From contig JAJEKV010000071.1 of assembly GCA_021234155.1 (NCBI GenBank), forward strand, positions 7,047,054-7,111,053: a stretch of 64,000 nucleotides of DNA, written 5' to 3'. The notes under the pieces were generated by a model. That model saw nothing but the letters and a program-made list of their open reading frames with translations, did no database searches and was not told the DNA's origin. This document shows, piece after piece, positions 34,548 through 44,218 of this stretch (positions are counted from its first letter, which is position 1; each line of letters begins with the position of its first letter). The stretch comes from Isoetes taiwanensis (lineage: Eukaryota > Streptophyta > Lycopodiopsida > Isoetales > Isoetaceae). Position numbers and translations under genes: made by a program.

Positions 34548-36798
34548 TCTTTATATTATAAAGTTTTAGCATTAAATGTCATGAATCAAACCCTAATTTG
34601 GATGGTTGAGATCAATTAATTGCATCCGATAAGACATAAGATTTATCAGCAACGACTTCCCACCATCAGTGATTGGCCATGCTCTAATGTGCAAGAGGAA
34701 AGGAAAAGGAAAAGGAGGAGAAAAAGGAAAAAATGAAAGGCAAAAAGGCACGTAAAAAGGGAAAGAAAGAAAGGGAAAAGGAAAGGAAAAAGAGCACGAA
34801 AGCCGCGGAAGGGAAAAATAAAAAAAAATGACACTAGAAAAAAAATGAGAAGATGGAAAGGATGAGGATAGGAGCAAAAAGGAAGTTGAAAAGGGGATGA
34901 GGAAAAGGGTGCAGAGAGGAGGGAAGGGAAAAGGAAAAGGAAAAAAAAAAAGAAAAAGGAAAAAAAGGAAAAAGAAAGGGGGAGGATTATTAGCCCCAAA
35001 AGGAACATTGGGAAAGGGGAAGAGGAAAAAGGTGGGGAAAGGAGAAAAAAAGGAGGAGAAAAGGGCAAAGTGAAACGCAAAAAGGCACGAGTAAAAGGGA
35101 AAAGAAATGGCAAAAAGCACAAAAAAGAGAAAGGAAAAGAAAGGGAGAAAAGAAAGGAAAAAGGGACAGTACAAAAAGGAGAAGAGGGAAAGGGTGAGGA
35201 CAGAGTGATAAAAGGAAGGGAAAAGGGGGATGAGGAAAAGGGGCAAAAAGGGAGAGAAGGAGGGATTAAAAGGACAATGGGAAAGGGGAAGAGGAAAAAG
35301 GTCGGGAAAGGAGAAAAAAGGAAGGAAAAAGGACACGAAACAAAAAGAAAGAGATAAAGGGAGGGGAGAATGGATGGAAAGGGAAAAAGGGAGGGAGGGG
35401 CAAAAGGGAAAAAGGGCATTAAAAAAAGAGGAGGAAGAAAAAGAAGGAGAGAAGCGGAAAAAAAGGAAGAGAGAAAAAAGAGGGAGGAAAGCCGGAAAAG
35501 GAAAAAGAAAAGAACAAAAGACGGAAGAAAGGGAAAGAAAAAGACTACTTAGAAAAAGGGAAGAGGGAAAGGATGGGCAAAAGTTAAGGGGAAGAAATGG
35601 CTCCAAAAGGGGGGAAGAGAAATAAAGGAATGGAAAAAAAAGACATGAGAAAAGAAAGGGAAAAAAGGTAAGGAAAAGGAGGCGAAGAGAGGGAAATGGA
35701 AGGAAAAAGGACTTGTTAATAAAAAGGGAAGAGAGAAAGGGGTGGAGAGGAGGAAAAGGGAAGGGAAAAAAAGGCCATTAGTAAAAAAGAAAGAAAAAGA
35801 CAAAGGAAAAGGAAAAAAAGGGAAAAGGGACACCAAGGGGATGGAATGGGGAGAAAAGAAAATAAAATAAAAGTAAAAAGGAAAAGGGAATGTGAAAATG
35901 GAGGGAAAAAGGGAAAGGGGAGATAGAAAAAGGAAAAAAGCAAGGAGGGGAAAATGGAAAAGGCAAACGTGGAAAAGGGGGAAAAGCAAATGGAAAAAGG
36001 CAAAAGGAGGTAAAATGCGAAAATAGAAAGGGAGGTGAACAAAAAGAAAAGAAAAAAGAAGGGAAAAAAAGGAAAAGGAAGGGGAGGAGGGAAAATGTGA
36101 AGATTGGGGGAAAAGAGGAGAATAAAACAAAGCATGAAAAAATAGAAGAGAAAAGGGACATGACAAAAAAGGGAAGAGGGAAAGGGTGAGGAAAGGGGGA
36201 AACCAAGGAAAATGGACATGGAAAAAGGGAAAGGGAAAGATGGAAAAAGAAAAAGGGAGGGGGGAAGGAAAGAAAAGGGCACTAGAAAGAAGGGAAGACA
36301 GGAAGCTCTTGGGCAAAGGAGGAAAAGGGAAGGGAAAAAAAGGGGAAAAAAAAAAAGGTAGGAGAAGGAAGGGAAAAGGAAAAGGGAAAAGGGAAAGGGG
36401 AAAGGAAAGAAAAACTTAGAAAAAAGGGCCGAGGAAAAGGGGAGAGGGAAATTGGAAAAGAGAGGTGGAAAATCTTGAGGGAAAGGAAAAGGGCAACCAC
36501 AAATTGAGAAAAGGGAAGGGGAAAATAGAAAAGGAAAAATGGGAAGCAAAAATATTTTGAAAAGGGAAATAGGGGAAATGGAATAATGGAAAAAGAAAGG
36601 GGCAAAGGGAAAATAGAAAAAAAAAAAAAATTAGTAGACAAAGGCAAAAGGAAAAGGGAAAAGTAAGGGGAAGTGCGAAATGTGTTCGAATGCTCTTGCT
36701 TATCTAATTTTAAAAACATGAATCCATTTAACAATTGCTCCAGTATATCATTCACAGTTCTTAGATGCCAAAAAGAAGATTTGGGCACCTTTAACTAG
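34548..36798 (+). mobile_element. Polypurine Helitron D inserted at the unit junction
   Basis: The left flank is CCATGTTGA, then TCTTTATATTATAAAGTTTT at 34548. The head contains CATGAATCAAACCCTAATTT, GGATGGTTGAGAT and CCACCATCAGTGATTGGCCA. Polypurine DNA runs from about 34690 to 36680. The tail shows ATTGCTCCAGTATATC and AGTTCTTAGATGCC, then GGGCACCTTTAA and CTAG ending at 36798, followed by TAATGACATAAGG. Joining the two flanks reproduces the uninterrupted junction TTGATAATGACA at 37580-37591, so the insertion is A|T with no target duplication, as Helitrons do. The left half matches element A (15609). Confidence 0.85.
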
Positions 36799-36960
36799 TA
36801 ATGACATAAGGATAAATCGAGCAATCGGGACAAACCATAGGGTGAGAAATGAGATCGAAGCTAATCTTGCTCTTCCAACCATCAAAAATGACTAGCCAAA
36901 TCCTATCCTCCTAAATATCTCAATGATCTAAGAAGTATCGGAAGTATTCCACATGCTGGC

Positions 36961-37042
36961 GTGGATGTGCCAGAGTGATTATTGGGCATGACTAGAAATC
37001 ATGTCGGCTTTGCTCGCATAGGTTCGAATCCTATCATCCACG
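36961..37042 (+). tRNA. tRNA-Ser(AGA), unit 2 (apparently intact)
   Basis: This 82 nt sequence folds as a type II tRNA. The acceptor GTGGATG/CATCCAC has 7 bp. The anticodon arm CATGA-CTAGAAA-TCATG has a perfect stem and anticodon AGA. The long variable arm is TGTCGGCTTTGCTCGCA. The T arm ATAGG-TTCGAAT-CCTAT is perfect, with B box GGTTCGAATCC. The D-arm region GCCAGAGTGATTATTGGGC has one change from the usual AGTGGTTA of plant tRNA-Ser. There is no intron. A T-rich stretch lies downstream (AGCTTGTTCATATTATTTTA), although a clean T4-5 run comes about 25 nt later. It would decode UCU/UCC-type serine codons. It is the best candidate for a functional gene in the array. Confidence 0.85.
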
Positions 37043-37454
37043 TGTAGGAGCTTGTTCATATTATTTTATAGTCCCTATCACATACATCCATTCGATTAAT
37101 ATTTAGAGTTTGTCATTCATGATTTCCCACGACTCTTCCACCGGGCGCAATATTCTAGAGTTTATGCATAGCCCCCATTAGTGGCACACCAATGCTCGAC
37201 ATTGTTACTCATTCACATGTTAATTCTTTCAATTTTTATGATATCAAGTTCAAGCATGGAAAAACATGATTGAGCAAATCTTGTCGCTTTATGCCTTGGC
37301 ATAATCATTTGTTTGGACTTATTAGAAGAACAACCATTCCCTACACCTTATTGTACGACCACGATATTTTTTGAGAATCGGATTATGAGATGCATTTAAT
37401 TGAGTTTGTTGTATGTGCTTGTTAATTAAGAAGGTATTCATTTGTATTACTTGT

Positions 37455-37523
37455 GCATTGGTGGTCTAGTGGTAGAATAGTACCCCGCCACGGCATGCAC
37501 CGAAGTTCGATTCGGCCAATGCA
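37455..37523 (+). tRNA. tRNA-Gly(GCC), unit 2 (near-intact)
   Basis: Acceptor GCATTGG/CCAATGC pairs fully with discriminator A. The D region TGGTCTAGTGGTA is canonical (A box). Anticodon GCC sits in the loop CCGCCAC with stem GTACC/GGCAT, which has one mismatch and one wobble. The T arm GTTCGATT is present, but the segment is about 2 nt shorter than the usual 71 nt gene (CGGCC where a longer stem is expected). Either a mildly damaged gene or a consensus indel. It lies 412 nt downstream of the Ser gene on the same strand. Confidence 0.7.
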
Positions 37524-37572
37524 TCCCTGTGGTTCAACTCTTCTAATTTTGTTCTTGCCAAAAAAGAAGCAA

Positions 37573-37597
37573 GACATGTTGATAATGACATAAGGAT
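37573..37597 (+). other. Uninterrupted unit junction (Helitron empty site)
   Basis: AGACATGTTGA|TAATGACAT runs straight from unit 2 into unit 3. The same two half-sites flank the Helitron at 34548-36798. This shows the pre-insertion sequence with the A|T target and no duplication or deletion. Confidence 0.8.
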
Positions 37598-37759
37598 AAT
37601 CGAGCAATCGATTGCACCATAGGGTGAGAAATGAGATCAAGCTAATCTTGCTCTTCCAACCATCAAACATCAGAATGAGAGAATAAATGACTAGCCAAAT
37701 CCTATCCTCCTAAATATCTCAATGATCTAAGAAGTATTGGAAGTATTCCACACGCGGGA

Positions 37760-37840
37760 GTGGATGTGCAGAGTGGTTATTGGGCATGACTAGAAATCAT
37801 GTGGGCTTTGAAAAAGATAGGTTCAATCCTATCATCCGCG
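37760..37840 (+). tRNA. tRNA-Ser(AGA)-like, unit 3 (variable and T arm damaged)
   Basis: Acceptor 5' side GTGGATG, the D arm GCAGAGTGGTTATTGGGC and the anticodon arm with AGA are kept. The variable-arm end CTCGCA is replaced by AAAAAG, the B box has lost one base (GGTTCAATCC) and the 3' acceptor reads CATCCGC. The AAAAAG replacement resembles the purine substitutions elsewhere in this unit, so it may be a consensus error rather than a mutation. Confidence 0.6.
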
Positions 37841-38215
37841 TGTAGGAGCTTGTTCATATTATTTTATAGTCCCTATCACATACGGTCCATTCGATTAATA
37901 TTTAGAGTTTGTCATTCGAAAACGCGAAAGGGAACGGGAAAATATTCTAGAGTTTATGCATAGCCCCCATTAGTGGCACACCAATGCTCGACATTGTTAC
38001 TCATTCACATGTTAATTCTTTCAATTTTTATGATATCAAGTTCAAGCATGGAAGAACATGGTGATTGAGCAAATCTTGTCGCTTTATGCCTTGGCATAAT
38101 CGAAAGGGACTTATTAGAAGAAAAACCGGGGGAAAAGGGATCTTATTGTAGGGAAACCAGGATATTTTTGAGAACCTGGATTATGAGATGCATTTTATTG
38201 AGTTGTATGTGCTTG

Positions 38216-40527
38216 TCTTATAATATAATGTTTTGATGTGTTGTAGAAAAAGCCCTAAAAAAGGAAGAGGAAAAGGGATTGGAAAAAAGACCTAAAACGA
38301 GGGCCATAAGAAGAATGGAAATTGGAAGAGTATTGGGCCTAAAAGCGGTCTCTTGAGGAAATACTTCCCCACCCATTCGTTGAGCTACATTGTATTCTCC
38401 ATCGGGCGGGGAGAAAGCCTCCACGAGGGGTTTGAAAAATGAGGAAAGGTAAAAAGAAAAGGGGGAAAGGGGACCATGAAAAAAAAAAAGGATCTTATGA
38501 AAAGGAAGGGAAAGGAGATTATAGGGGATGGAAAAGGGAAAGAAAAAAAAAAAAGGAAAAGGGAAAGGGAAAATATAGGGAAAGGGATTCTATGGAAGGA
38601 AAAATGAAAGGAAAAATGGAACTTCATGGGAAAAGGAAAGGCTATTGGAAAAGAAAAGAAGGAAAGGGGATGAAAAGCTTGAATGATGGGAAAAGGGAAG
38701 GAAAAATTTCAAACGAGGGTTTTGGAAAAAGTAAAAGGAGGAAGGGAACTCTGGGAAGCTTTGAAAAAAAAAAGAAGAAGGGAAAAAAAAGGGATCAAGA
38801 AAAGGGAAGGAAAGGAGAAATTGAAAAGCTGGGAAAAGGAACGCTCCCGGATCAAAATAAGAAAAGGGAAGGGAAAAGGGAAAAAGGAAAAATTCCACCC
38901 CGAAAAATTTGAGGAATTTCAAAACCGAAGGAAAAAAAAAAGGAAAAGGGAGGGAAGAGGGAAAAGATGGAAAAAGAAATAGGGGAGAAATTTCGTTGGT
39001 TGTTTTTTGCTTGCATGTATAGAAATGGTAAAAGAAAAATTTTGTTTGAAATTGTATGCGCAAATAAGGTCAAAAAAAAAAGGCATGCTTGCCTTCTAAA
39101 GGGGGAAAGGGTCTTGCCATTCTGGGGAGAACTGAGAAGGGAAAATTTGCCTCAGGATGCTCATGCCACTATAGATGAATTGAGCTCAAAAAGCAAAGGA
39201 GAACTCTTATAGTGAATTTTGATTGTGCTCTTCAAGGGAACTAATAAATTGGCTTTTAGAAAAGCACAAAAAATGGACAAATCAATCGATGAGTATATAA
39301 ACATGGTGTGGGCATTAAGGGGAATCCGATTATGCTTGAATTTGCCCCTCTTCATGGTGTCCATAGGGGATGGAGGCCTCATTTGCATTTGGAATGGAAA
39401 GATGGACACCATGTAAACATGCTAAAAAAGAAAATGAGGGTGCATTAAGGTCTTCTGAAACTTTAGAAAAGAGCTTTGGTGTTCTCCATGAAAAGGGAAA
39501 TTGATATGATAAGATTTTAAACACAAGAAGGTTTGTTTGGGGGATGGTATGCCAATGGAAGGTAAAGAAGGGAAGCAACTTAATTTTTTATATGCATCCG
39601 TTATTCGATCTTATCACGGAAGTTAAAGGCAATGACAATTGACCAAAAGAAAGGGCTTAAGGAAGGCAACTAGAGTGCATATTAGGGAAAGAAAAAAATG
39701 AAGTTGTTAATGGGGATATAAGATCATTCACAATGATAGCATGTGATTGCCAAGATTAGAGGTCAAATGGAGATCCTTTTGGGGCTGAAATTGAAATTGT
39801 TTAAGTTGCCTTTTCAACTTGCATTTGTTTGAAGTTGAGCTTCTTGAGATTGCCATGTATGGACCGGACTCAAACCAACCTAGAGCATTTTGTAGTTGAT
39901 GAAGATTTTATACAAAAATTATTTTTCCTGTCTTTTATGCTTGTGAAATTTCCACACATTTTGGGGGAAATAATTTGAACAATTGTCCGGGTCAATGAAT
40001 TCCGCTAGCACATGCTCAAGGATGTAGGATAATTATAATTCTTTTCTTTTCCATGTTGGTCAATGATGCCTTTTATGGTGTAAAATCCTTTTTACTTTTG
40101 TATTTGTATTCCAAGAAGATCCAAGTGGACAATTCATGTCTTCCCTCCGCAATGGTTTAATATAAGCATCCACGGTAACTTTTCCATTTCTATTAAATAA
40201 TAAATTCTAACGAATAATGAAATGATACAATTTGGCAAATGACAAAAAGGAGGGTTGTTTTCATAATTCCTTTCTAAATGCAGCCCCCAATCCATACTAA
40301 ACTAACTATGTGCAACTATAATCCAAGACACAAACGCGACAAGCCTTGAAAACTAATGAATTGCAACTATTGTAATCTGAGATTCAAATCATATGCAATG
40401 ACAAAACGATTGACAAGCCAAACTAATGAATTGGCAACTATTGTTTTGACTTTATTAGAATTCAAAACACATACACCTTTTTGGCATATAACATATTTTT
40501 TTGATGCCAAAGAATTTGATTGGGCAC
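38216..40527 (+). mobile_element. Helitron-like element inserted inside unit 3
   Basis: TCTTATAATATAATGTTTTG at 38216 and the following GCCCTAAA match the head of the gene-carrying type (21853, 54712). The interior has a shorter purine-rich stretch (about 38430-38990), then mixed sequence. The tail GATGCCAAAGAATTTGATTG followed by GGGCACC resembles the family hairpin region, but the final TTACTAG is missing. It interrupts unit 3 between GTATGTGCTTG and TTAATTAAGAAGG. The 11-12 bp GTATGTGCTTGT is present on both sides, which is unusual for a Helitron. Either the end was lost by repair, or another mechanism is involved. Confidence 0.5.
38967..39600 (+). other. Possible captured gene segment, unidentified
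   Basis: Normal-complexity DNA lies inside the element at 38216-40527. Open frames at 38967-39212 (81 codons; segment LPQDAHATIDELSSKSKGEL) and 39219-39416 are consecutive but separated by a stop and a frame change. A direct repeat GATGGACACCATG / ATGGTGTCCAT forms a small inverted pair near 39353 and 39402. I do not recognise a product; it may be a captured exon or simply non-coding cargo. Confidence 0.25.
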
Positions 40528-40572
40528 CGTATGTGCTTGTTAATTAAGAAGGTATTCATTTGTATTACTTGT

Positions 40573-40645
40573 GCATTGGTGGTCTAGTGGTAGAATAGTA
40601 CCATGCCACGCCAGATGCGGACCGAAGTTCGATTCCGCCAATGCA
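40573..40645 (+). tRNA. tRNA-Gly(GCC)-like, unit 3
   Basis: Acceptor GCATTGG/CCAATGC is paired, A box TGGTCTAGTGGTA is intact and the loop ATGCCAC carries GCC. B box is AGTTCGATTCC. The anticodon 3' strand (GCCAG) and T stem (CCGAA against CCGCC) are mismatched and the length is 73 nt. Likely a damaged copy; it is separated from its unit's Ser gene by the element at 38216-40527. Confidence 0.55.
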
Positions 40646-40722
40646 TCTTGTGGTTCAATCCTTTCCATTTTGTTCTTGGTGCAAGAGCCAAAAAGAAGAT
40701 TTAATACATTAAACCATGTTGA

Positions 40723-42240
40723 TCTTATATTATAAAGTTTTAGCGTATGTCATGAATCAAACCCTAATTTAGATAGTTGAGATATTTGGTTACATTCAAG
40801 GCCGAAATTTATCGCAAGTCTTCCCACCACCATGATTGGCTATGCTCTAATCTCTCAAAGAGGAAAGGGAAAAAAAAAAGGCAAAGTGAAAGGCAAAAGG
40901 CATGGGTAAAAGGGAAAGAAGGAAGAGGAAAAAGGAAAGGGAAAATAGCACGGGAAAAGAGAAAGGAAAAGAAAGGGAAAAATGGAAGGAAAAAAGGACA
41001 CTACAAAAAGGAGAAGAGGGAAAGGGCGAGGACAGGAGTAAAAGGGAAGGGAAAAAAGGGAAGAGGAAAAGGGTAGAGAGAAGGGAAGGGAAAAGGAAAA
41101 GGGAAAGGTAAAGGGAAAAAAAGGGGAGAGGAGGTGGGGAAAAAAGGGATGGAGAGAAGGAAAGGGAAGAGGAAAAATAGAAAAGGAGAAAAAGGAAAGG
41201 AAGAAAAGACACGAAAAAAAGGGAGGGAAGAAGGGAGGGAAAAAGGAAAGGGAAAGGAGAAGAAAAAGGGAGGGGGAAGCGGGGAAGGGAAGGAAAAAAA
41301 ACATAGAGAAAACTGAAAGAGGGGTAGGGGGAAAAGAGAAGGAAAAACAAGGAAGAGGGAAAGTGCGGGAAAGGGGAAAAAGGGAAGGTATGGAAAAAAA
41401 GGAAGGGAAAAATAATAAAGGAGAAGGAAAGGGAAGGAGAAAATGCATGAAAATAAAGGGAAGGAGGGTATTGAAAAAAGGAGAAAAAAAAGTGGAAAAA
41501 AAGGATATAGAAAAAGGGAATGAGAGAAGGAAAATGGAGGGGTAGAGGGAGAAATGGGAGAAAAAAATGGTACATGAAAAAGTGGAAGAGAGAAAGGGCT
41601 GAGAAAGGAGGAAAAGGGAAGGGAAAAATGCCATCGGAAAGGGAAAAGGAAAGGGGAAAGAGAAGCGAAGGGAAGGGGAGGGGAGGAGAGGGGATGGAAG
41701 AAAAGGAAAAAAGGGAAAAAAAGGGGATAAAAGGAAAAGGGAAATGTGGAGAAGAAAAAAGAGAATGAAGGAAAGTAAATGGAAAAGGAAGAAAAAAATG
41801 AAAAAAAGGGGTGGAGAAAGGGTGAAAAGGGAAAAGGAAAGGATAAATAGAAATGGGAGAAAAGGGAATGCGAAATTAGGTTAAAAAAAAAAAAAAATAG
41901 GTGAAGAGAAAATCAAAAAGGGAAAAGGGAGATTGTATGGAATAGTGGAAAGAGAAAAAAGATAAAATGAAAAAATAGAACGGGAAAAGGAAAAGAAAAA
42001 AAGAAAAAGCATAGAAAGGAGAAAAAGAAAACATAAAAAGGAAGGGGAAGGGGAAAAGGGAATGGAAAAGGGAATGGAAAAGGAAGTGAAAATGTGGTCA
42101 AATGCTCTTAAAAGAGCATGATTGAAGAACTTGAATTCATTTAGAAAGGTGCCCGTTGTATAGGAAAAAGCCAAAAAGCTAAAGGGAAAATGAGAAGGCT
42201 CCAAAGGAAGTCATATAGAAAGAAAGGGTAAAAAATTAAA
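40723..42240 (+). mobile_element. Polypurine Helitron E at the unit 3/4 junction (3' end eroded)
   Basis: The left flank AAACCATGTTGA is followed by TCTTATATTATAAAGTTTTA at 40723, the same junction as the element at 34548. The head has CATGAATCAAACCCTAATTT and CCACCACCATGATTGGCTAT. The purine tract (about 40855-42110) is almost collinear with that of 32279-33717, including GGGGAGGGGAGGAGAGGGGA and the transition AAGTGAAAATGTGGTCAAAT. After 42110 the expected tail with hairpin is replaced by purine-rich sequence, so the right boundary is estimated from where unit-like sequence resumes. Confidence 0.7.
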
Positions 42241-43353
42241 TGTCATATATTAGGAACTTATGCATACGCACGTCGTTCAAAAATGTATTGAATAACTATT
42301 TGAAATCATATAAAAAAATCACATTAACAAATTTAAACTGATATATCAAATTTCCAAGGACATACCATCTTATAAAACTCAAAATACTAAGCAATTAGTT
42401 GGACTTGGATATTTTGTCTGACAAAAAAGTTTAATCCTAAAATATGTAGGTTTTTAGTACCATGGAAAAAAATAGGGTAAAAAAAATCATATTATCATAT
42501 TTAAGCCAAGATCATTTACCATCTTGTGTATTGGCGGTTAATAGTGTGAGAAATGGGAAAATATCATGATAATTATACGCTTGAAAACCATGTCAATATA
42601 CAATGAAAGAAAATAAATGACAATCAAATACTTATCCTCCTAAAACTTGATGATAAGAAGAAATAGTACTTATCGATAATTTAAGTTGTTACAAAGACTA
42701 GAAAAAATTGGTTTCTTTACCATGTCACAAAACTATCATTGGCTTGTCACCTTAGAAAAATATTTGATGAACCCCTAACACATAATGCCCATTTATGAAT
42801 TTATTTAGACCAATAAACCATATAAGAAAATTCATATTGGTTCAATTTCTAGAGTTTGTGATGCCAATCTATTTGCATAAAAAATTCGAGCAAATAACAA
42901 TAGTAGCATGTTAATTTGTCCAATTTTTATCCAATTAAGTTCAAGCATGGAAAACACTCATTGAGCAAATCTTTGCTTATGCCTTGGCATAATCATTTGT
43001 TTGACTTAAACATGATTTGGAGCAAATCTTTGTGCCTTTATGCCTTGGCATAATCATTTGTTTAAAACTCTAGTAGAAGAACAACCTTCAAATAACAAAA
43101 ATTGACCTAATTATTTGATCTTTTTTTTGAGAAGAGAATTATAGGTATTTGATTGAGTTGGTTGTATGTGTCTCCAGGATGTAGGTATTCATTTGTATTA
43201 CTACGGTGCATTGGTGGTCTATTGGTTGAATAGACCGCCAATTTTGCATTTAATTCGAAGCACTCTCGCCAATGCAAAATTGAAGCTCAATTCACACAAT
43301 TTGTTCTTGGTGCAAGAGCCAAAAAAATGATTTAATGCATTAAACCATGTTGA
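42241..43353 (+). repeat. Unit 4, strongly degenerate
   Basis: Recognisable unit landmarks are AGTGTGAGAAATG (42548), CTTATCCTCCTAAAA (42630), AAGTTCAAGCATGGAAAACA (42939) and GCCTTGGCATAATCATTTGT. The last block is duplicated (about 42974 and 43044). The Ser tRNA position (about 42680-42750) has no recognisable tRNA. Between landmarks the sequence is replaced by AT-rich text. Confidence 0.55.
43208..43276 (+). tRNA. tRNA-Gly-like remnant, unit 4
   Basis: GCATTGGTGGTCTATTGGTT followed by GAATAGACCGCCA keeps part of the 5' half and GCC. The 3' half is lost apart from CCAATGCA. It cannot fold into a normal tRNA. Confidence 0.4.
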
Positions 43354-44218
43354 TAATATGACATAAGGATAACCGAGAGCAATTGTTGTGGATATAGTGT
43401 GAGAAATGAGATTTATTTGTCATTTGCTCTTCCAACCATCAAACATCACAATGAAGAGAACAAATGATAGCCAAATCCTATGTCTAAATATTTCAACTGA
43501 TAAAATGAAATGTTATTCCACGACCTGCTTGGATGCCGATAGTGGTTATTGGGCATGACTAGAACTAACATGTGGGCTTTAAACAGAAGTTGATCGTGAA
43601 TATCCACGCCCTAGCTTTTTTCATTTTGATTTTATGCTCCCTACACAGGTCATAAGATTAATATTTAGAGTAATCTAAATTCCAACTGACTTTTAAAATA
43701 AACAATTCTAGAGTTGATGAAAGGGGAAAGTGGAACCAAACGAAAAAGGTACTCAAAAAAACATGTTAATTCTTGATGGGGAAACGAAAGAGAGAAATGA
43801 TGGGAAAAGGGAAAAAGGGATTGAGAATATCTTGTCGAAAAAGCCTTGGAATAATCAAGGGAAGGAGAAGGGGAAGATTGAAAAAAAAGGGAAGCTTTTA
43901 AGGAAGGAAAAATCATTTGTTTGAAAAATTAGAAGAAAAATAATTCCTACAAAAAAGGGGAACAAGAAAAGGTGAAGGTATAGAGAGAAGGAAAAAATGG
44001 CATGGGATTGAGAAAGGGAAAGGAAAAGGGAAAGGTATTCATTTGGAAAAGGGGTGCATTGGAAAGGGGGTCTAGTGGGAAAAAAAAGTACAAGAAGAAA
44101 ACGGCATGGGAAAAGAGAAAGGGAAAGGGAGAGGGAAGGGGAAAAGGGAGTAGGAAAGGGGAAAAGGGAACTTTGTTCTTGGTGCAAGAGCCAAAATGAG
44201 GAAAAGGAATTAAACCAT
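43354..44218 (+). repeat. Unit 5, mosaic of unit and purine-tract sequence
   Basis: The first half (to about 43720) is unit-like with a damaged Ser tRNA. From 43720 to 44190 short unit words remain in the correct order and spacing: ACATGTTAATTCT, ATCTTGTCG, GCCTTGGAATAATC, AATCATTTGTTTG, ATTAGAAGAA, GTATTCATTTG, GGTGCATTGG and GGTCTAGTGG. They alternate with A/G-only segments. The Gly tRNA (about 44055-44105) is shredded in this way. Confidence 0.6.
43529..43608 (+). tRNA. tRNA-Ser-like remnant, unit 5
   Basis: AGTGGTTATTGGGCATGACTAGAA and TGTGGGCTTT of the Ser(AGA) gene remain, written here in two overlapping blocks of 20 nt or fewer: AGTGGTTATTGGGCATGACT and AGAACTAACATGTGGGCTTT. The anticodon stem and B box are disrupted. 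ATCCACG marks the 3' end. Not functional as written. Confidence 0.4.

Noticed and set aside
32405-36788. Many Phe-rich minus-strand and Lys-rich plus-strand frames
   Set aside because: They follow the purine tracts exactly and stop where normal sequence resumes; no start context, splice sites or domains.
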